Shown: positions 9,215-18,483 of the stretch, piece after piece
Layout: each line of letters begins with the position of its first letter
Numbering within the stretch: position 1 is the stretch's first letter
Assembly (NCBI GenBank): GCA_025929535.1
Contig: JAICLZ010000013.1
Coordinates: forward strand, 1-64,000
Source: Gemmatimonadaceae bacterium
GTDB lineage: Bacteria; Gemmatimonadota; Gemmatimonadetes; Gemmatimonadales; Gemmatimonadaceae
Length of the DNA: 64,000 bases
Direction of reading: 5' to 3'
Notes under the pieces: model-generated
Database searches by the model: none
The model's input: only the letters and a program-made list of their open reading frames with translations
Told to the model about the DNA's origin: nothing
Translations under genes and position numbers: made by a program

Positions 9215-9448
9215 ATGTCACCACAGACGATCGAGCTCGACGTGCGTGTTCTCCCGCCGCGTGACAAGCATCCGGCTATCTTCCGCACCTTCGACGCGCT
9301 CACCAGCGGTCAGTCCATGCTGCTGCTCAACGACCACGATCCGAAGCCTCTGCGGTACCAGCTTGCGGCGGAGCGGCCGGAGAGCTTCGATTGGGAGTAC
9401 GAGGCACAGGGTCCGGAGGAGTGGCGAGTGCGCATCAGCCGTCGCTGA
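9215..9448 (+). CDS. Stand-alone DUF2249 protein
   Basis: Encodes 77 residues, one DUF2249 domain: LDVRVLPPRDKHPAIFRTFD near the start, then a LLLNDHDPKPLRYQL strand-helix and a final WRVRI strand. The start has AGGAG eight bases upstream. It is the third DUF2249 copy in two adjacent genes. Small proteins of this type bear histidines (here in NDHDP) that might bind metal or heme; this is not proven. It lies 48 bases after its larger relative and 21 before the cupin gene. Confidence 0.88.
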   Translation: MSPQTIELDVRVLPPRDKHPAIFRTFDALTSGQSMLLLNDHDPKPLRYQLAAERPESFDWEYEAQGPEEWRVRISRR

Positions 9449-9469
9449 ACCACACAGGAGGAGAGTGAG

Positions 9470-9829
9470 ATGTCGTCATTGCGTCGTACGCTCGACGGTG
9501 AGGTGCTCGTGCACCATCTGACGCGCGATGAGCGCATGCTCGATCAGAGCCTGCTCGCTCGTCATGGACGAACCGCGCGGACGCTCGTGAAGGAGGGGCC
9601 GCTGCGCCTGACCATGATCGGGCTCACGGCGGGCGGCACCATCCCCTCGCACAAGGCCGAGGGTCCCGTCACGATTCATCTGCTCGAGGGAGACGCGGCA
9701 TTCGACGTCGAGGGGCAGACCTATTCCTTAACCGCCGGCGACATACTCGTCCTGGCATCGGGTGTACAGCACAGCGTGCGCTCGAGTGCCGGATGCGTGC
9801 TGCTGCTCACCGTCGTGCATTTGCCTTGA
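9470..9829 (+). CDS. Small cupin-domain protein
   Basis: Encodes 119 residues. One cupin fold shows motif 1 as SHKAEGPVTIHLLEG and motif 2 as AGDILVLASGVQHSV; the histidines His-x-Lys, the second His in TIHLLEG and His in VQHSV could bind a metal. A strong AGGAGGA stands before the start. It closes the Crp/Fnr-linked operon, and its last 23 bases overlap the end of the convergent GlxA-type gene. Such cupins often sit beside DUF2249 genes; the substrate is unknown. Confidence 0.88.
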   Translation: MSSLRRTLDGEVLVHHLTRDERMLDQSLLARHGRTARTLVKEGPLRLTMIGLTAGGTIPSHKAEGPVTIHLLEGDAAFDVEGQTYSLTAGDILVLASGVQHSVRSSAGCVLLLTVVHLP

Positions 9830-10835
9830 TGCGCGGCGGCGCGGCTATGGGCCGAAACCGGGCGCGGTAGTCTTCCGGATTCACGCGCATCACACGAAGG
9901 AATGCCTGACGCATCACATCTGCTGACCCGTAGCCGCATTCGCTTGCGATGCGGTCCAGCCCGTGCGCGGACTCCGAGAGCCTGAAGCACGCGCCGTTGA
10001 CACGTAAGCGATCCAGATAGCGGGCCGGTGTGTATCCTGCTTCGCGTGCGAACACGCGTGCGAAATGACGGGCGCTCATCCCCGCTCTCGCGGCCATTGC
10101 GTCAATGCGTATTGGCGTGTGCCAATTGACGGAGAGCCACACCTGCAGCTCCCGGATGGGTGCTCGCTCACTGAGTTGCGCTGTCAACGGGGCACTGAAC
10201 TGCGATTGCGTTCCAGGCCGCCGCAAATACAGCACGAGCTCGCGAGCGATGCGGAGCGCTATCGACGGGCCGTAGTCTTCCTCGACGAGCGCCAGAGACA
10301 GATCCATTCCTGCCGTGACGCCAGCGGACGTGTAGACGTTATCGTCGCGAACGAAAATGGGATCCCCGTCGAGTGCAACGTCCGGGAATTGCTTTGCAAA
10401 GGCCTCGCACCACGCCCAATGTGTGGTGACGCTTCGACCGGCCAGCAGGCCCGCCTGCGCGAGCGCGAAGGCGCCGGTGCAGACCGAGCCGACTCGTCGT
10501 ACGCGCGGAGCACGTCGAGCGATCCAGCGGGGAAGCGGATCATCGGCTGTCATGGATTCCACTCCGCTCCCGCCCGCGACCAGCAACGTGTCAATGGCGC
10601 CTCGCCACTCGCCAATTCGTGCATCTGCTCGCAGGCGAATTCCTGCAGTGGTCCGCAGCATTCGCGAGGGCGTCGCCGAGAGTATTACGACTCTGTAGGG
10701 GCGCAAATCCGAAGTGCCCGATTGTTCGAGTACCCGGTGGCATCGTGAAAAAACCTCCGCGGGTCCCGAGATATCCAGAATCTGCGAACCGGCGCCACCG
10801 ATTATCGCGATCACGCGCGTGGACGAAGGAGGCAC
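9807..10835 (-). CDS. GlxA-family AraC-type transcription regulator
   Basis: Encodes 342 residues. The N-terminal half (about 8-190) is a DJ-1/PfpI-like domain with LDISGPAEVF near the start and Cys in VCTGAFALA at the nucleophile-elbow position. The C-terminal third holds the double AraC/XylS helix-turn-helix (about 225-325; RIDAMAARAGMSARHFARVF and the second helix pair in LDRIASECGYGSADVMRQAF). Proteins of this type regulate small-molecule catabolism; the effector is unknown. It converges on the cupin gene with a 23-base overlap, so the two genes may restrain each other by antisense transcription. Confidence 0.93.
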   Translation of the reverse strand: MPPSSTRVIAIIGGAGSQILDISGPAEVFSRCHRVLEQSGTSDLRPYRVVILSATPSRMLRTTAGIRLRADARIGEWRGAIDTLLVAGGSGVESMTADDPLPRWIARRAPRVRRVGSVCTGAFALAQAGLLAGRSVTTHWAWCEAFAKQFPDVALDGDPIFVRDDNVYTSAGVTAGMDLSLALVEEDYGPSIALRIARELVLYLRRPGTQSQFSAPLTAQLSERAPIRELQVWLSVNWHTPIRIDAMAARAGMSARHFARVFAREAGYTPARYLDRLRVNGACFRLSESAHGLDRIASECGYGSADVMRQAFLRVMRVNPEDYRARFRPIAAPPRIKANARR

Positions 10836-10860
10836 TGGATCACCAATTCATGGGCGCATT

Positions 10861-11685
10861 CTACCGCGTCGGTGGCCTCAACTCGCTCGGCTGGACCGGC
10901 ACGTCCAGCTCGATCGAACTCCATTGCAGCGTGTTCATGATCGCGCCGCTCGTCAAGTCGAACTCGACGCCGCTGAATGGTACGAGCAGTCCGTCCGTGA
11001 AGCGCCAGTCCGAATAGAGCGTGAGCGACTTCACTGGCGCGCCCTCGGCGTGGAGGGGCAATGCCTTCTGCAGGCCGACGAGCAGATGGCTGTGGACATC
11101 GAACAGGTAGTCGAGCGTCCAGTCATCGCGTCGTGTAATGCGCACGCGGTACACGTCGCGCCCGTGCACGGTGTCTCGACCGATGAGCGCCGCTGCCAAT
11201 CCGCGAGCCGCGTAGTCGACGAACGATTCATCGAACTCGACTCCGCGCAGGATTGCGAGCGCCGCTTCGCCCGTGACCCGCGACAGGTGTCCGGCCTTTC
11301 CCGAGTCTCGGTGAAATTCGTAGGGAGCGCCGTCGAATCCTTCATAATGGTCCCACGCCCCGCCATGCACGACGACGCGGCGAAGGTCGGGTCGCATCTG
11401 CACGATTTCAGTACGTGCCACGAGATTTCCCTCGCGGTACTCCCCCTGCATGCGGCGGGTTCGCACGGCTTTCAGCCGCTGATATCCGCCAATCGCCTCG
11501 TAATAGCTGCCGAGCACCGCATCGACGGCTGGAGACGCAGCATTCTCGCGAGTTTCGGGCGGCCGCGCGCGAGCGCTCACGTGCGCGCATCCGGCGATCA
11601 GCCACACGGCACCTGCCAGCAGCGAGCGCCGTGTGACGCGCCTCGTCACGCTCTGCATCGAGACCATTGCCGGGCAACGAGGCAT
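10861..11685 (-). CDS. Putative Tat-exported lipoprotein, LolA-like
   Basis: Encodes 274 residues. The ATG at 11685 has AGGAG six bases upstream, which decides the start. The signal region contains TRRSLLAG, a twin-arginine-like motif, and ends in the lipobox LIAGC, so export as a lipoprotein is likely. The mature part begins with a helix around YYEAIGGYQRLKAVRT and continues as beta strands ending in FSGVEFDLTSG, the pattern of outer-membrane lipoprotein-sorting (LolA/LolB-fold) relatives. It lies 25 bases after the start of the GlxA-type gene on the same strand, so it may be the first gene of a two-gene unit. Confidence 0.75.
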   Translation of the reverse strand: MPRCPAMVSMQSVTRRVTRRSLLAGAVWLIAGCAHVSARARPPETRENAASPAVDAVLGSYYEAIGGYQRLKAVRTRRMQGEYREGNLVARTEIVQMRPDLRRVVVHGGAWDHYEGFDGAPYEFHRDSGKAGHLSRVTGEAALAILRGVEFDESFVDYAARGLAAALIGRDTVHGRDVYRVRITRRDDWTLDYLFDVHSHLLVGLQKALPLHAEGAPVKSLTLYSDWRFTDGLLVPFSGVEFDLTSGAIMNTLQWSSIELDVPVQPSELRPPTR

Positions 11686-12013
11686 CCTGCGCTCCTGGTG
11701 ACAGACTCGCTCCAATGTGGGCGGTCATCGCGATATCCTCAACGACTATGTTCCGATGATTTCTGCCACGAAATCGCGTCACGCAGCGGATTGCGTGGCG
11801 CGCGATCACGCCGGCCCGATGATGCTCGAGCTGGGCGTGTCGATCAGGTCGTCGGCGGCCCGCTGCTTCACGAATTCTTGTCGGAGCAGAAGGCCGGAGT
11901 CCGTGCCGCCGCGGTGGGCACCCGATGTGCATTGGCTAGCGGGGAAGCCGAATTGGCCGTCCAATCGGTATACCCAGGCGGTGGCCCAATGCATATCCCA
12001 AACGAGGTGCTCG
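11686..12013. other. Divergent gap, no supported gene
   Basis: This 328-base gap separates two divergent lipoprotein genes and should contain both promoters. A minus-strand open frame crosses it (about 11806-12150) but has no ribosome-binding site, runs into the next gene, and has no recognised motif. No terminator or strong -35/-10 pair was found. Confidence 0.5.
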
Positions 12014-13105
12014 ATGCGTAGACAATTCGCCGGTGCGTGCGCCACGCTTCTCGCCATGGGCTGCGCCAGCCTTGGCGGGTCGGGCACCCCCTCATCGGAC
12101 ACCGCTCCCGCCGCGAGCAGCGCTCCCGTGAAACCATGGTCGGTGACCACGAGCTACGTGCTCGACCTCTGGCTGCACGGCTACGCGATGGTGCAGCGCG
12201 ACACGTCGCGCGTTCCGTACTTCCGGCGAGGGTATCGCGACATCGTCGCGGCGGCCAAGAGCAGCCGCGGCGTGACGACGCAGCTCGATGCCAATGCGTC
12301 CACGCTGCAACGCGGGCTCGACTCGAACCCCGGCCTCATCTCGGGCCAGTTCCTCGGGTTGCAGGAGCGCACCTGGGAGGAGATGCAGGCCGACATCACC
12401 GCATTCCTCCAGGCGGAAGGCGATCCGAATGCCGCGAGGGATTCGACCATGCGGCCGGCCATCGCCGCCTACGCGCAGAGCTATCGCACCAAAGCCGATC
12501 GCGACTGGCTGCGCCTGTTCGCGCAGTCGCTGGCCGACGAGCATACACGCTTCTACCAGCAGTACTGGAACGACCGCCAGCGTGAGCTCGCACCGGTGCT
12601 CGCCAGGGTGGACACGCTCTTTTCGAATCGCTATTACCCACTCCTGCGGGGCTACTTGAACAACTCGCAGCTCGAGAAGGGCGAGATCCTGTTGTCGCTC
12701 CCGCTCGACGGCGAGGGTCGAACGATTACGTCGGGCCAGCACTCGGTCGCGGTCGAATTTCCGGCGAGCAGCGACTCGGCGCTCGACGCGGTGTACGTCT
12801 TCGTTCATGAAGCTGCGGGGCTGGCATCGGGGCAAGCGGTGGCCGACAACACCACGCCTGCCGAGAAACAGACGGGCGTTGCCGCGCAATACGAGAGCCC
12901 CGCAGCCGTGCGTGCTGGCGCTCTCCTGCTGCACCGTACTGCTCCCGATCTGGTTGCCGGCTACGAGCGCTTCTACATCAGAGCGGCCGGAGGCCGTGCA
13001 GCGGCTTCGGATCTCGATGCCGAGCTGGCGCGCACGTTCCCGCTTCCGAAGGTGATGGTCGACGGGATCGGGAAGCAGGTGGACCGGCTGCTCTCGACTA
13101 TCTGA
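12014..13105 (+). CDS. Lipoprotein of unknown function
   Basis: Encodes 363 residues. The ATG at 12014 starts a signal peptide ending in LLAMGC, an acceptable lipobox, followed by a Ser/Thr/Ala/Pro-rich linker. The rest is mostly helical and rich in charged residues, with conserved-looking patches (YVLDLWLHGYAM near residue 55, VYVFVHEAAG near 255). The VHEAAG segment is not HExxH, so a zinc-peptidase call is not justified. Proteins of this length are seen as hypothetical exported proteins in this type of genome. No partner is evident; the next gene is 404 bases away. Confidence 0.75.
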   Translation: MRRQFAGACATLLAMGCASLGGSGTPSSDTAPAASSAPVKPWSVTTSYVLDLWLHGYAMVQRDTSRVPYFRRGYRDIVAAAKSSRGVTTQLDANASTLQRGLDSNPGLISGQFLGLQERTWEEMQADITAFLQAEGDPNAARDSTMRPAIAAYAQSYRTKADRDWLRLFAQSLADEHTRFYQQYWNDRQRELAPVLARVDTLFSNRYYPLLRGYLNNSQLEKGEILLSLPLDGEGRTITSGQHSVAVEFPASSDSALDAVYVFVHEAAGLASGQAVADNTTPAEKQTGVAAQYESPAAVRAGALLLHRTAPDLVAGYERFYIRAAGGRAAASDLDAELARTFPLPKVMVDGIGKQVDRLLSTI

Positions 13106-13509
13106 GCGACGCGGCGTGACGCGAGGCGTGACGCGAGGCGTGACGCGAGGACAATCACCGGGCACGACAGCTCACGATTCACCATCGGTCGCGACTCCGA
13201 CCAGCTCGCTTCGCTTGTCGCCTTCTGGCGCCGAGCAACCAGAACGGCACCGGCTATGCGTCGCGAAATGGCTGTCCTTCGCGGAGCACGATTGGTGCGG
13301 CACATCGCGCCGTTCCCCACAACATCGCGTGCCACCGTTCGCGCCCTGCAGTCTCGCATCGCGCGCGAACCGCCTTGCGCGCGTTCGCATTCGCCGCCTC
13401 CACACGCTCCGACTGCACCGCAGTGCGAGGTGCTCGTGCCATGCGCACCTCCCGTCCGCACCTCGCAATCCAGCAACGAAAAAATCCCGAAAACATGGAG
13501 GATGCCGTC
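13106..13509 (+). other. 404-base gap upstream of a TonB-dependent receptor
   Basis: No supported gene lies here. The left end holds a 12-base tandem repeat (13114-13149). Short open frames cross the rest, but none has a ribosome-binding site or motif. The right end supplies the GGAGG for the receptor gene. The receptor's promoter and possibly an untranslated leader should lie here. Confidence 0.5.
13114..13149. repeat. Three copies of a 12-base tandem repeat
   Basis: GCGTGACGCGAG is repeated exactly three times head to tail, starting nine bases after the stop codon of the lipoprotein gene. The unit contains overlapping TGACGCG/GCGTGACGC words with partial inverted symmetry. It may be a slippage product or a cluster of binding sites. 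Confidence 0.9.
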
Positions 13510-16236
13510 ATGAGATCGATGCGAAGTCTGGCTCGACGAAATTCGTGGACCGTGCTCGCCATTCCCACTGCCGCTGTGCTCATCGCCCTGTCCGCCTCGC
13601 CCTCGACTGCTCGCGCGCAGGGCACCGACCAAACCGGCAGCATCGCCGGCAAGGTGGTCGACGAGCACGGCGCGCCGGTGCCGAGTGCACAGGTATTCAT
13701 CGATCGAACCAATCTCGGAACGCTCTCGCGCCCCGATGGGTCGTACACGATCGGTCAGGTGCCAGCGGGCACGCACCTGGTTCGCACGCGTCTCATCGGA
13801 TTCCGTCCCGACTCGGCGAGCGTGACGGTCATGGCCGGCCAGCAGGCGACGCACGACTTCACGATTCGTCAGGATCCACTCCAGCTGCAGGCGATCGTCG
13901 TGACGGGAACGCCGGCACCGGTTGCGAATCTGAAGTCGAGCGTTGCGATCACGACGCTCAGCCCCGAACAGATCCAGCAGTCGCAACCCCGAAGCACGAC
14001 CGAGATGCTGCGCTACGTACCGGGCTTCACTCGCGTCGAGAGCTCGGGCGGCGAGGTCAACGAGAACATCAGCATGCGAGGAATTCTCGGTGTGGAATAC
14101 GTGATGTTCATGGAGGATGGTCTGCCCGTGTTTCCGACCATGCACACGTTCTTCATGAACGCCGACAATCTCTTTCGCGCCGACGAGAACATCGAGCGCA
14201 TGGAGGTCGTGCGCGGCGGGAGCTCATCATTGTTCGGCTCGAATACGCCGGGCGCGATCGTGAACTTCATCAACAAGACCGGTGGCGATCAGCTTCAGGG
14301 AAGCATGGTCGCGACGGGAGCGACGCAGGGACTTGCCCGCTATGATGTGGACCTGAATGGACCCATCGGCGATGACTGGCGCTTCAACGTCGGCGGCTTC
14401 TATCGCTACGATCACGGCGTGCGGGATCCCGGATTCCCCGGCATCCGCGGCGGTCAATTCAAGGGAAACATCACGCGCCTGCTGGACAACGGATACGTTC
14501 GCTTCTCGGCGAAAATCATCAACGATCGCAACCAGTTCATTCTCGACCTGCCGTTCGAGAACGCGAAGGATCCTCAGTTCGTACCGGGCTTTGGCCAGTA
14601 CGGCTCGATGAACACGAGCGAGGCGCTCGGACTGTCGGTGCCCACGCCGGACGGAACCGTGCAGCTTCCCCTGGAGAACGGATTGCGCACCGTCGCCTCG
14701 TGGTTCACGGCCGACGTTGCGTTCGATCTGAAGAACGACTGGCATCTGCGGAACAGCGCGCAGGTGATGAACGATCACCAGGAGTGGAACGCACTCGTTC
14801 CGTCCAACGCGATGAGCGTGAACGACTTCATCACCGGCCCCAAAGGGCAGGCGGCGCTGGGGCTGCCGGTCGGCAGCACGATTCAGCTCTTCTACACCAA
14901 TCACTTCGATGCGGCCGGCAATCCACTCCCGTTCAACACTCCGAACGGCCTGGTGGCTCCGGGACAGGACATCCACGTCGCCAAACCGCTCTCGGCGTTC
15001 CAGGATCAGCTGTCGGTGAACAAGGCCTTCGGAATCGTGAACGTGAACGCCGGTGCGTACTTCGCGAACTACACGCAGACGAACAACTGGTATTTCACGC
15101 AGGTGCTCACGGATGTCGGGGACAATGTGAAATTCCTCGACGCCATCGTGACGACTCCAGGTGGAACGCCCAAGAGGATCACGCAGAACGGCTTCCTGAA
15201 TCAGATGTCCGGATACGCGAACGGCACCGGCCAGACGACGGTGTTCTCCGGAGTGCTCGGTGGCAACGTTCAGCTCACGGACAAGCTGCGCGCGGATCTC
15301 GGTGGCCGCGTCGAGTACGACAACTACGTTCAGAGCGCGGAGAACACATCCACGTTCGATCTGGATGGAGATTCGACGACGACGTACAACAACGAGACGT
15401 TCGGCAACGGCAGCTTCCGGCACTTCAACCGCGGCATCACCGATTGGGCCGCTTCGCTGGGCCTCAACTACGCCGTGACCGACAACATCTCGATCTATGC
15501 GTCGGCTGCGCGCGGATACAAGATGCCGGCGCTCGATGAGTTCCTGAACGCCGCGGCGCAACAGCAGGTGGATCTGTTCGAGTCGCGGACCGTGAAGTCG
15601 ATCGAGGGAGGAGTGAAGGGAATCCTCGGGCCCTTAGGCTTTACGCTCAACGGATTTTACACGAAGCTCCAGAACATCGTTTCGCAGGGCCTCATCGTCG
15701 ACCCCGTCACCGGCGGATCGGTGTGGACGGTTCAATTCTCACCCGAGAACAACTCGAAGGGAGTGGAGCTGGAGCTACTCGCCAACCCGATTCAGGGGCT
15801 GGAGCTGCGAGGGAACGGCACCTTCCTGCGGGCAGAGCTCGGGACGGGCGCTGGTGCGGACATCGGGAGTCTGATCAATGGTGTGCCGAAGGCCATCGGG
15901 AATCTCTCGGCCGCCTACTCGTTCAGCCGGGTGCGCGCGGTGGCAGACTGGCACTATGTGGGATCGCGATTCGCCGATGTCACGGTGGGCACGACGCTTC
16001 CCGCGTACAGCTATTTCAATTTCGGAGCATCCTACATGTTTCCGAATTCGAACATCTCGGTCGACGCGAACCTGCTGAATGCCTTCCAGAACGACGGGCT
16101 CGAGGAAGGGAATCCCCGGCTGCTGAGCAATGGCGGTACCGGAATCTTTCTCGCACGCCCGATTCTGCCGCGCAGACTCATGGTCGCGATGCGCTACACT
16201 TTCGGATCGCAGGGAGCAACAGAGCCGCGGCCCTGA
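13510..16236 (+). CDS. TonB-dependent receptor with carboxypeptidase-regulatory-like domain
   Basis: Encodes 908 residues. The ATG at 13510 follows GGAGG by eight bases and opens a long signal peptide ending near ARAQ. A CarboxypepD_reg-like domain (GSIAGKVVDEHGAPVPSAQ, about 40-125) precedes the plug (VVTGTPAPVANLK, then MLRYVPGF, MRGI and MEVVRGGSSSLFGSNTPGAIVNFI) and a 22-strand-type barrel ending in MRYTFGS. It is an outer-membrane importer driven by TonB. No SusD partner follows. Instead two putative glycosidase genes come next, three bases and then overlapping, so an oligosaccharide is the likely ligand. Confidence 0.95.
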   Translation: MRSMRSLARRNSWTVLAIPTAAVLIALSASPSTARAQGTDQTGSIAGKVVDEHGAPVPSAQVFIDRTNLGTLSRPDGSYTIGQVPAGTHLVRTRLIGFRPDSASVTVMAGQQATHDFTIRQDPLQLQAIVVTGTPAPVANLKSSVAITTLSPEQIQQSQPRSTTEMLRYVPGFTRVESSGGEVNENISMRGILGVEYVMFMEDGLPVFPTMHTFFMNADNLFRADENIERMEVVRGGSSSLFGSNTPGAIVNFINKTGGDQLQGSMVATGATQGLARYDVDLNGPIGDDWRFNVGGFYRYDHGVRDPGFPGIRGGQFKGNITRLLDNGYVRFSAKIINDRNQFILDLPFENAKDPQFVPGFGQYGSMNTSEALGLSVPTPDGTVQLPLENGLRTVASWFTADVAFDLKNDWHLRNSAQVMNDHQEWNALVPSNAMSVNDFITGPKGQAALGLPVGSTIQLFYTNHFDAAGNPLPFNTPNGLVAPGQDIHVAKPLSAFQDQLSVNKAFGIVNVNAGAYFANYTQTNNWYFTQVLTDVGDNVKFLDAIVTTPGGTPKRITQNGFLNQMSGYANGTGQTTVFSGVLGGNVQLTDKLRADLGGRVEYDNYVQSAENTSTFDLDGDSTTTYNNETFGNGSFRHFNRGITDWAASLGLNYAVTDNISIYASAARGYKMPALDEFLNAAAQQQVDLFESRTVKSIEGGVKGILGPLGFTLNGFYTKLQNIVSQGLIVDPVTGGSVWTVQFSPENNSKGVELELLANPIQGLELRGNGTFLRAELGTGAGADIGSLINGVPKAIGNLSAAYSFSRVRAVADWHYVGSRFADVTVGTTLPAYSYFNFGASYMFPNSNISVDANLLNAFQNDGLEEGNPRLLSNGGTGIFLARPILPRRLMVAMRYTFGSQGATEPRP

Positions 16237-16239
16237 GCG

Positions 16240-18483
16240 GTGATCGTTGAATTCAATGGATGGCGGGTGAAGTGTGGCCCGCCGTCCCGCGCATCGGCGG
16301 CGGGCGTGCGCATCGTGCTGGCGATCGTGCTCGTCGCGGTCCCGCTCTTCGCGCAGAGCACGCCGCCGGACCCGGCACGCGATTCGACGTTTCTTCTTTC
16401 CACCAATGACCCCGCGCGCCATCCGTCGCCCTTCATCGGCAACGGGCACGTGGGGTTGGTGATCCCCGCACCGGGTGTGGGCGCCTCGATCTCGTTGATC
16501 GCCGGCCTCTACGAGAACGCTACGGGCGATGTTCCCCGCATCGCTGCCGCTCCCGCCTGGAATGCGATCGACGTCTTCGATGGCGAGCGATGGCTCAGCG
16601 CCGTCTCGCCGAGCGCGTTCGGCGTGTACAGGCAAGTCATCGACATGCGCAATGGCATCGCGCGCACGAGCTACGAGTGGCGGAACGGCTCGAGACGAAC
16701 CGCCGTGCACACCGAGACCTTCATCTCGCGCGCCGATCCGTACCAGGCGGCGATCCGGATCGCGCTGACTCCGCATGCGGCCACTCGCATGCGCGTGCGA
16801 TTCGCGCTGGCGAACTGGTCTCCGCCGCAGCGGCTCCCCCTCGCGACGCTGGAGAAGGTGAAGCGCGAGTGGGGACCGCGCGAGCTCTGGTATGCGGGTC
16901 ACATGGCCGTGCGCACGCGAAGCGCCGCACTCACGACGGGCGGCGGAACGCTCGTCATGAGCGCCATGCCGGACGGACGCACACAGACACTCGCTGAAGC
17001 GGCAGCGATCGGGTGGGCGCGCGACCTGAGCGGAGTGGCCACGCACACGACAGCGTCGGGCGACACCGCGATGCTCGAGATCGCCTTCGACGCGGCGCCC
17101 GGACGCACGTACACCTTTTCGGATCTCCTGAGCGTCGTCTCATCCCTCGAGGGAGCGCAGCCCGCATCGCAGGCGACGCGCCGAGCGGCCGCCGCGCGGA
17201 GGCTCGGCTACGATGCGATTGCCGCGCGCAGCGCAGCCTCATGGCGCAAGCGTTGGGAGACGGACATCGAGATCGATGGCGATCCGGCGCTGCAGCGAGT
17301 CGTGCGCTCCATGTTGTTTTATCTGCTCTGCAGCGCCGACTCGGGAACGGCACTCGCCATTCCGCCCATGGGGCTCTCGAGTGCCGGCTACTACGGGCAC
17401 GTGTTCTGGGATTCCGACAGCTGGATGTTTCCCGCACTCGTGCTCACGCATCCGGATGTCGCCCGCTCGCTGGTCGATTTTCGCGCGCGCACGATCGGCG
17501 CCGCACGGGCCAACGCGCGCGCGAACGGATTCCGCGGTGCGCAATACCCGTGGGAGGCGGATGATCGCGGCAACGAGACTACGCCGCACTTCGCTGCGCA
17601 GAACGCGCACTCGGAGATTCACGTGAATGGCGATGTCGCGGTCGCGCAGTGGCAGTACTATCTCGCGAGCGGCGATTCCGCGTGGCTCGCCCGCAAGGGC
17701 TTCCCGGTGATCCGCGCGACCGCCGACTTCTGGGTGAGCCGCGCGACGCACGACTCGTCGCGCGACCTCTATCACATCGACGACGTCGTATCGGTTGCCG
17801 AGGGACTCGTGGGCGTGAACGATGATGCCTACACGAACAGCGTGGCGAAACGGAATCTGGAGATCGCTTCCGCCGCAAGCGCCCGGCTCGGGGTGCGCGC
17901 GGACCCCCGCTGGGCCACGGTTGCGGCGAAGCTCCACATGCCCTTCGATTCGTCCACGCAGAGCTTTCGCACCTACGAGGGCGCGCCCGATTCCACGCTC
18001 GGCTGGATCACCCCCCTGCTGAGCTATCCGCTGGGCGTGCCGATGAGCGATCGCGCGAAACGCACGCACCTCATGCAGGCGACGAAGAACATCAAGGATG
18101 AGGAGCAGGGCGCGATGATGGGCGTCACGCTGCTCTCAGTGGACGCAGCGGAGCTCGGCGATCACGCGCTCGTGGATTCGCTGCTCCCGTACAGTTATCG
18201 TGCACATCTGCAGGGACCGTTTCTCATGCTGTCCGAAACGCCGACCAATCACGCGGTGAACTTTCTCACGGGCGCGGGTGGCTTCCTCCAGCAGGTGATC
18301 TTCGGCTACACGGGCCTGCGCCTTCGAAGCGGCGGACTCGAGCCGCAGTTTTCAGCCATTCTGCCGTCGCACATCCGGAGGCTCGTGCTCCACGACCTGC
18401 ACGTGAGAGGGAAGCGCTACGACGTGATCGTCGATGCCGCGGGGCGCCGCGTGATCCCGCACGCCCCGAGCACTGCTCGATGA
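16240..18483 (+). CDS. GH65-like glycoside hydrolase, exported
   Basis: Encodes up to 747 residues; the GTG at 16240, three bases after the receptor stop, is the longest start, and a GTG at 16306 would place the signal peptide (RIVLAIVLVAVPLFAQ) at the very N-terminus. The body shows the GH65 (alpha/alpha)6 features of acid-trehalase and ATHL1-type enzymes: GYYGHVFWDSDSWMFP near residue 385, SEIHVNGDVAVAQW near 460 and EGLVGVNDDAYTN near 525, where Glu is the likely general acid. It probably cleaves an alpha-glucoside outside the cytoplasm. It shares an operon with the TonB receptor and the gene overlapping its stop. Confidence 0.85.
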   Translation: MIVEFNGWRVKCGPPSRASAAGVRIVLAIVLVAVPLFAQSTPPDPARDSTFLLSTNDPARHPSPFIGNGHVGLVIPAPGVGASISLIAGLYENATGDVPRIAAAPAWNAIDVFDGERWLSAVSPSAFGVYRQVIDMRNGIARTSYEWRNGSRRTAVHTETFISRADPYQAAIRIALTPHAATRMRVRFALANWSPPQRLPLATLEKVKREWGPRELWYAGHMAVRTRSAALTTGGGTLVMSAMPDGRTQTLAEAAAIGWARDLSGVATHTTASGDTAMLEIAFDAAPGRTYTFSDLLSVVSSLEGAQPASQATRRAAAARRLGYDAIAARSAASWRKRWETDIEIDGDPALQRVVRSMLFYLLCSADSGTALAIPPMGLSSAGYYGHVFWDSDSWMFPALVLTHPDVARSLVDFRARTIGAARANARANGFRGAQYPWEADDRGNETTPHFAAQNAHSEIHVNGDVAVAQWQYYLASGDSAWLARKGFPVIRATADFWVSRATHDSSRDLYHIDDVVSVAEGLVGVNDDAYTNSVAKRNLEIASAASARLGVRADPRWATVAAKLHMPFDSSTQSFRTYEGAPDSTLGWITPLLSYPLGVPMSDRAKRTHLMQATKNIKDEEQGAMMGVTLLSVDAAELGDHALVDSLLPYSYRAHLQGPFLMLSETPTNHAVNFLTGAGGFLQQVIFGYTGLRLRSGGLEPQFSAILPSHIRRLVLHDLHVRGKRYDVIVDAAGRRVIPHAPSTAR

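Noticed and set aside
11806-12150. Minus-strand frame across the divergent lipoprotein gap
   Set aside because: It overlaps the start of the supported lipoprotein gene, lacks a ribosome-binding site and matches no family, although its composition is less biased than other shadows.
12770-12830. HExxH-type zinc peptidase motif in the lipoprotein at 12014
   Set aside because: The segment reads VHEAAG, without the second histidine, so a peptidase call is unsupported.
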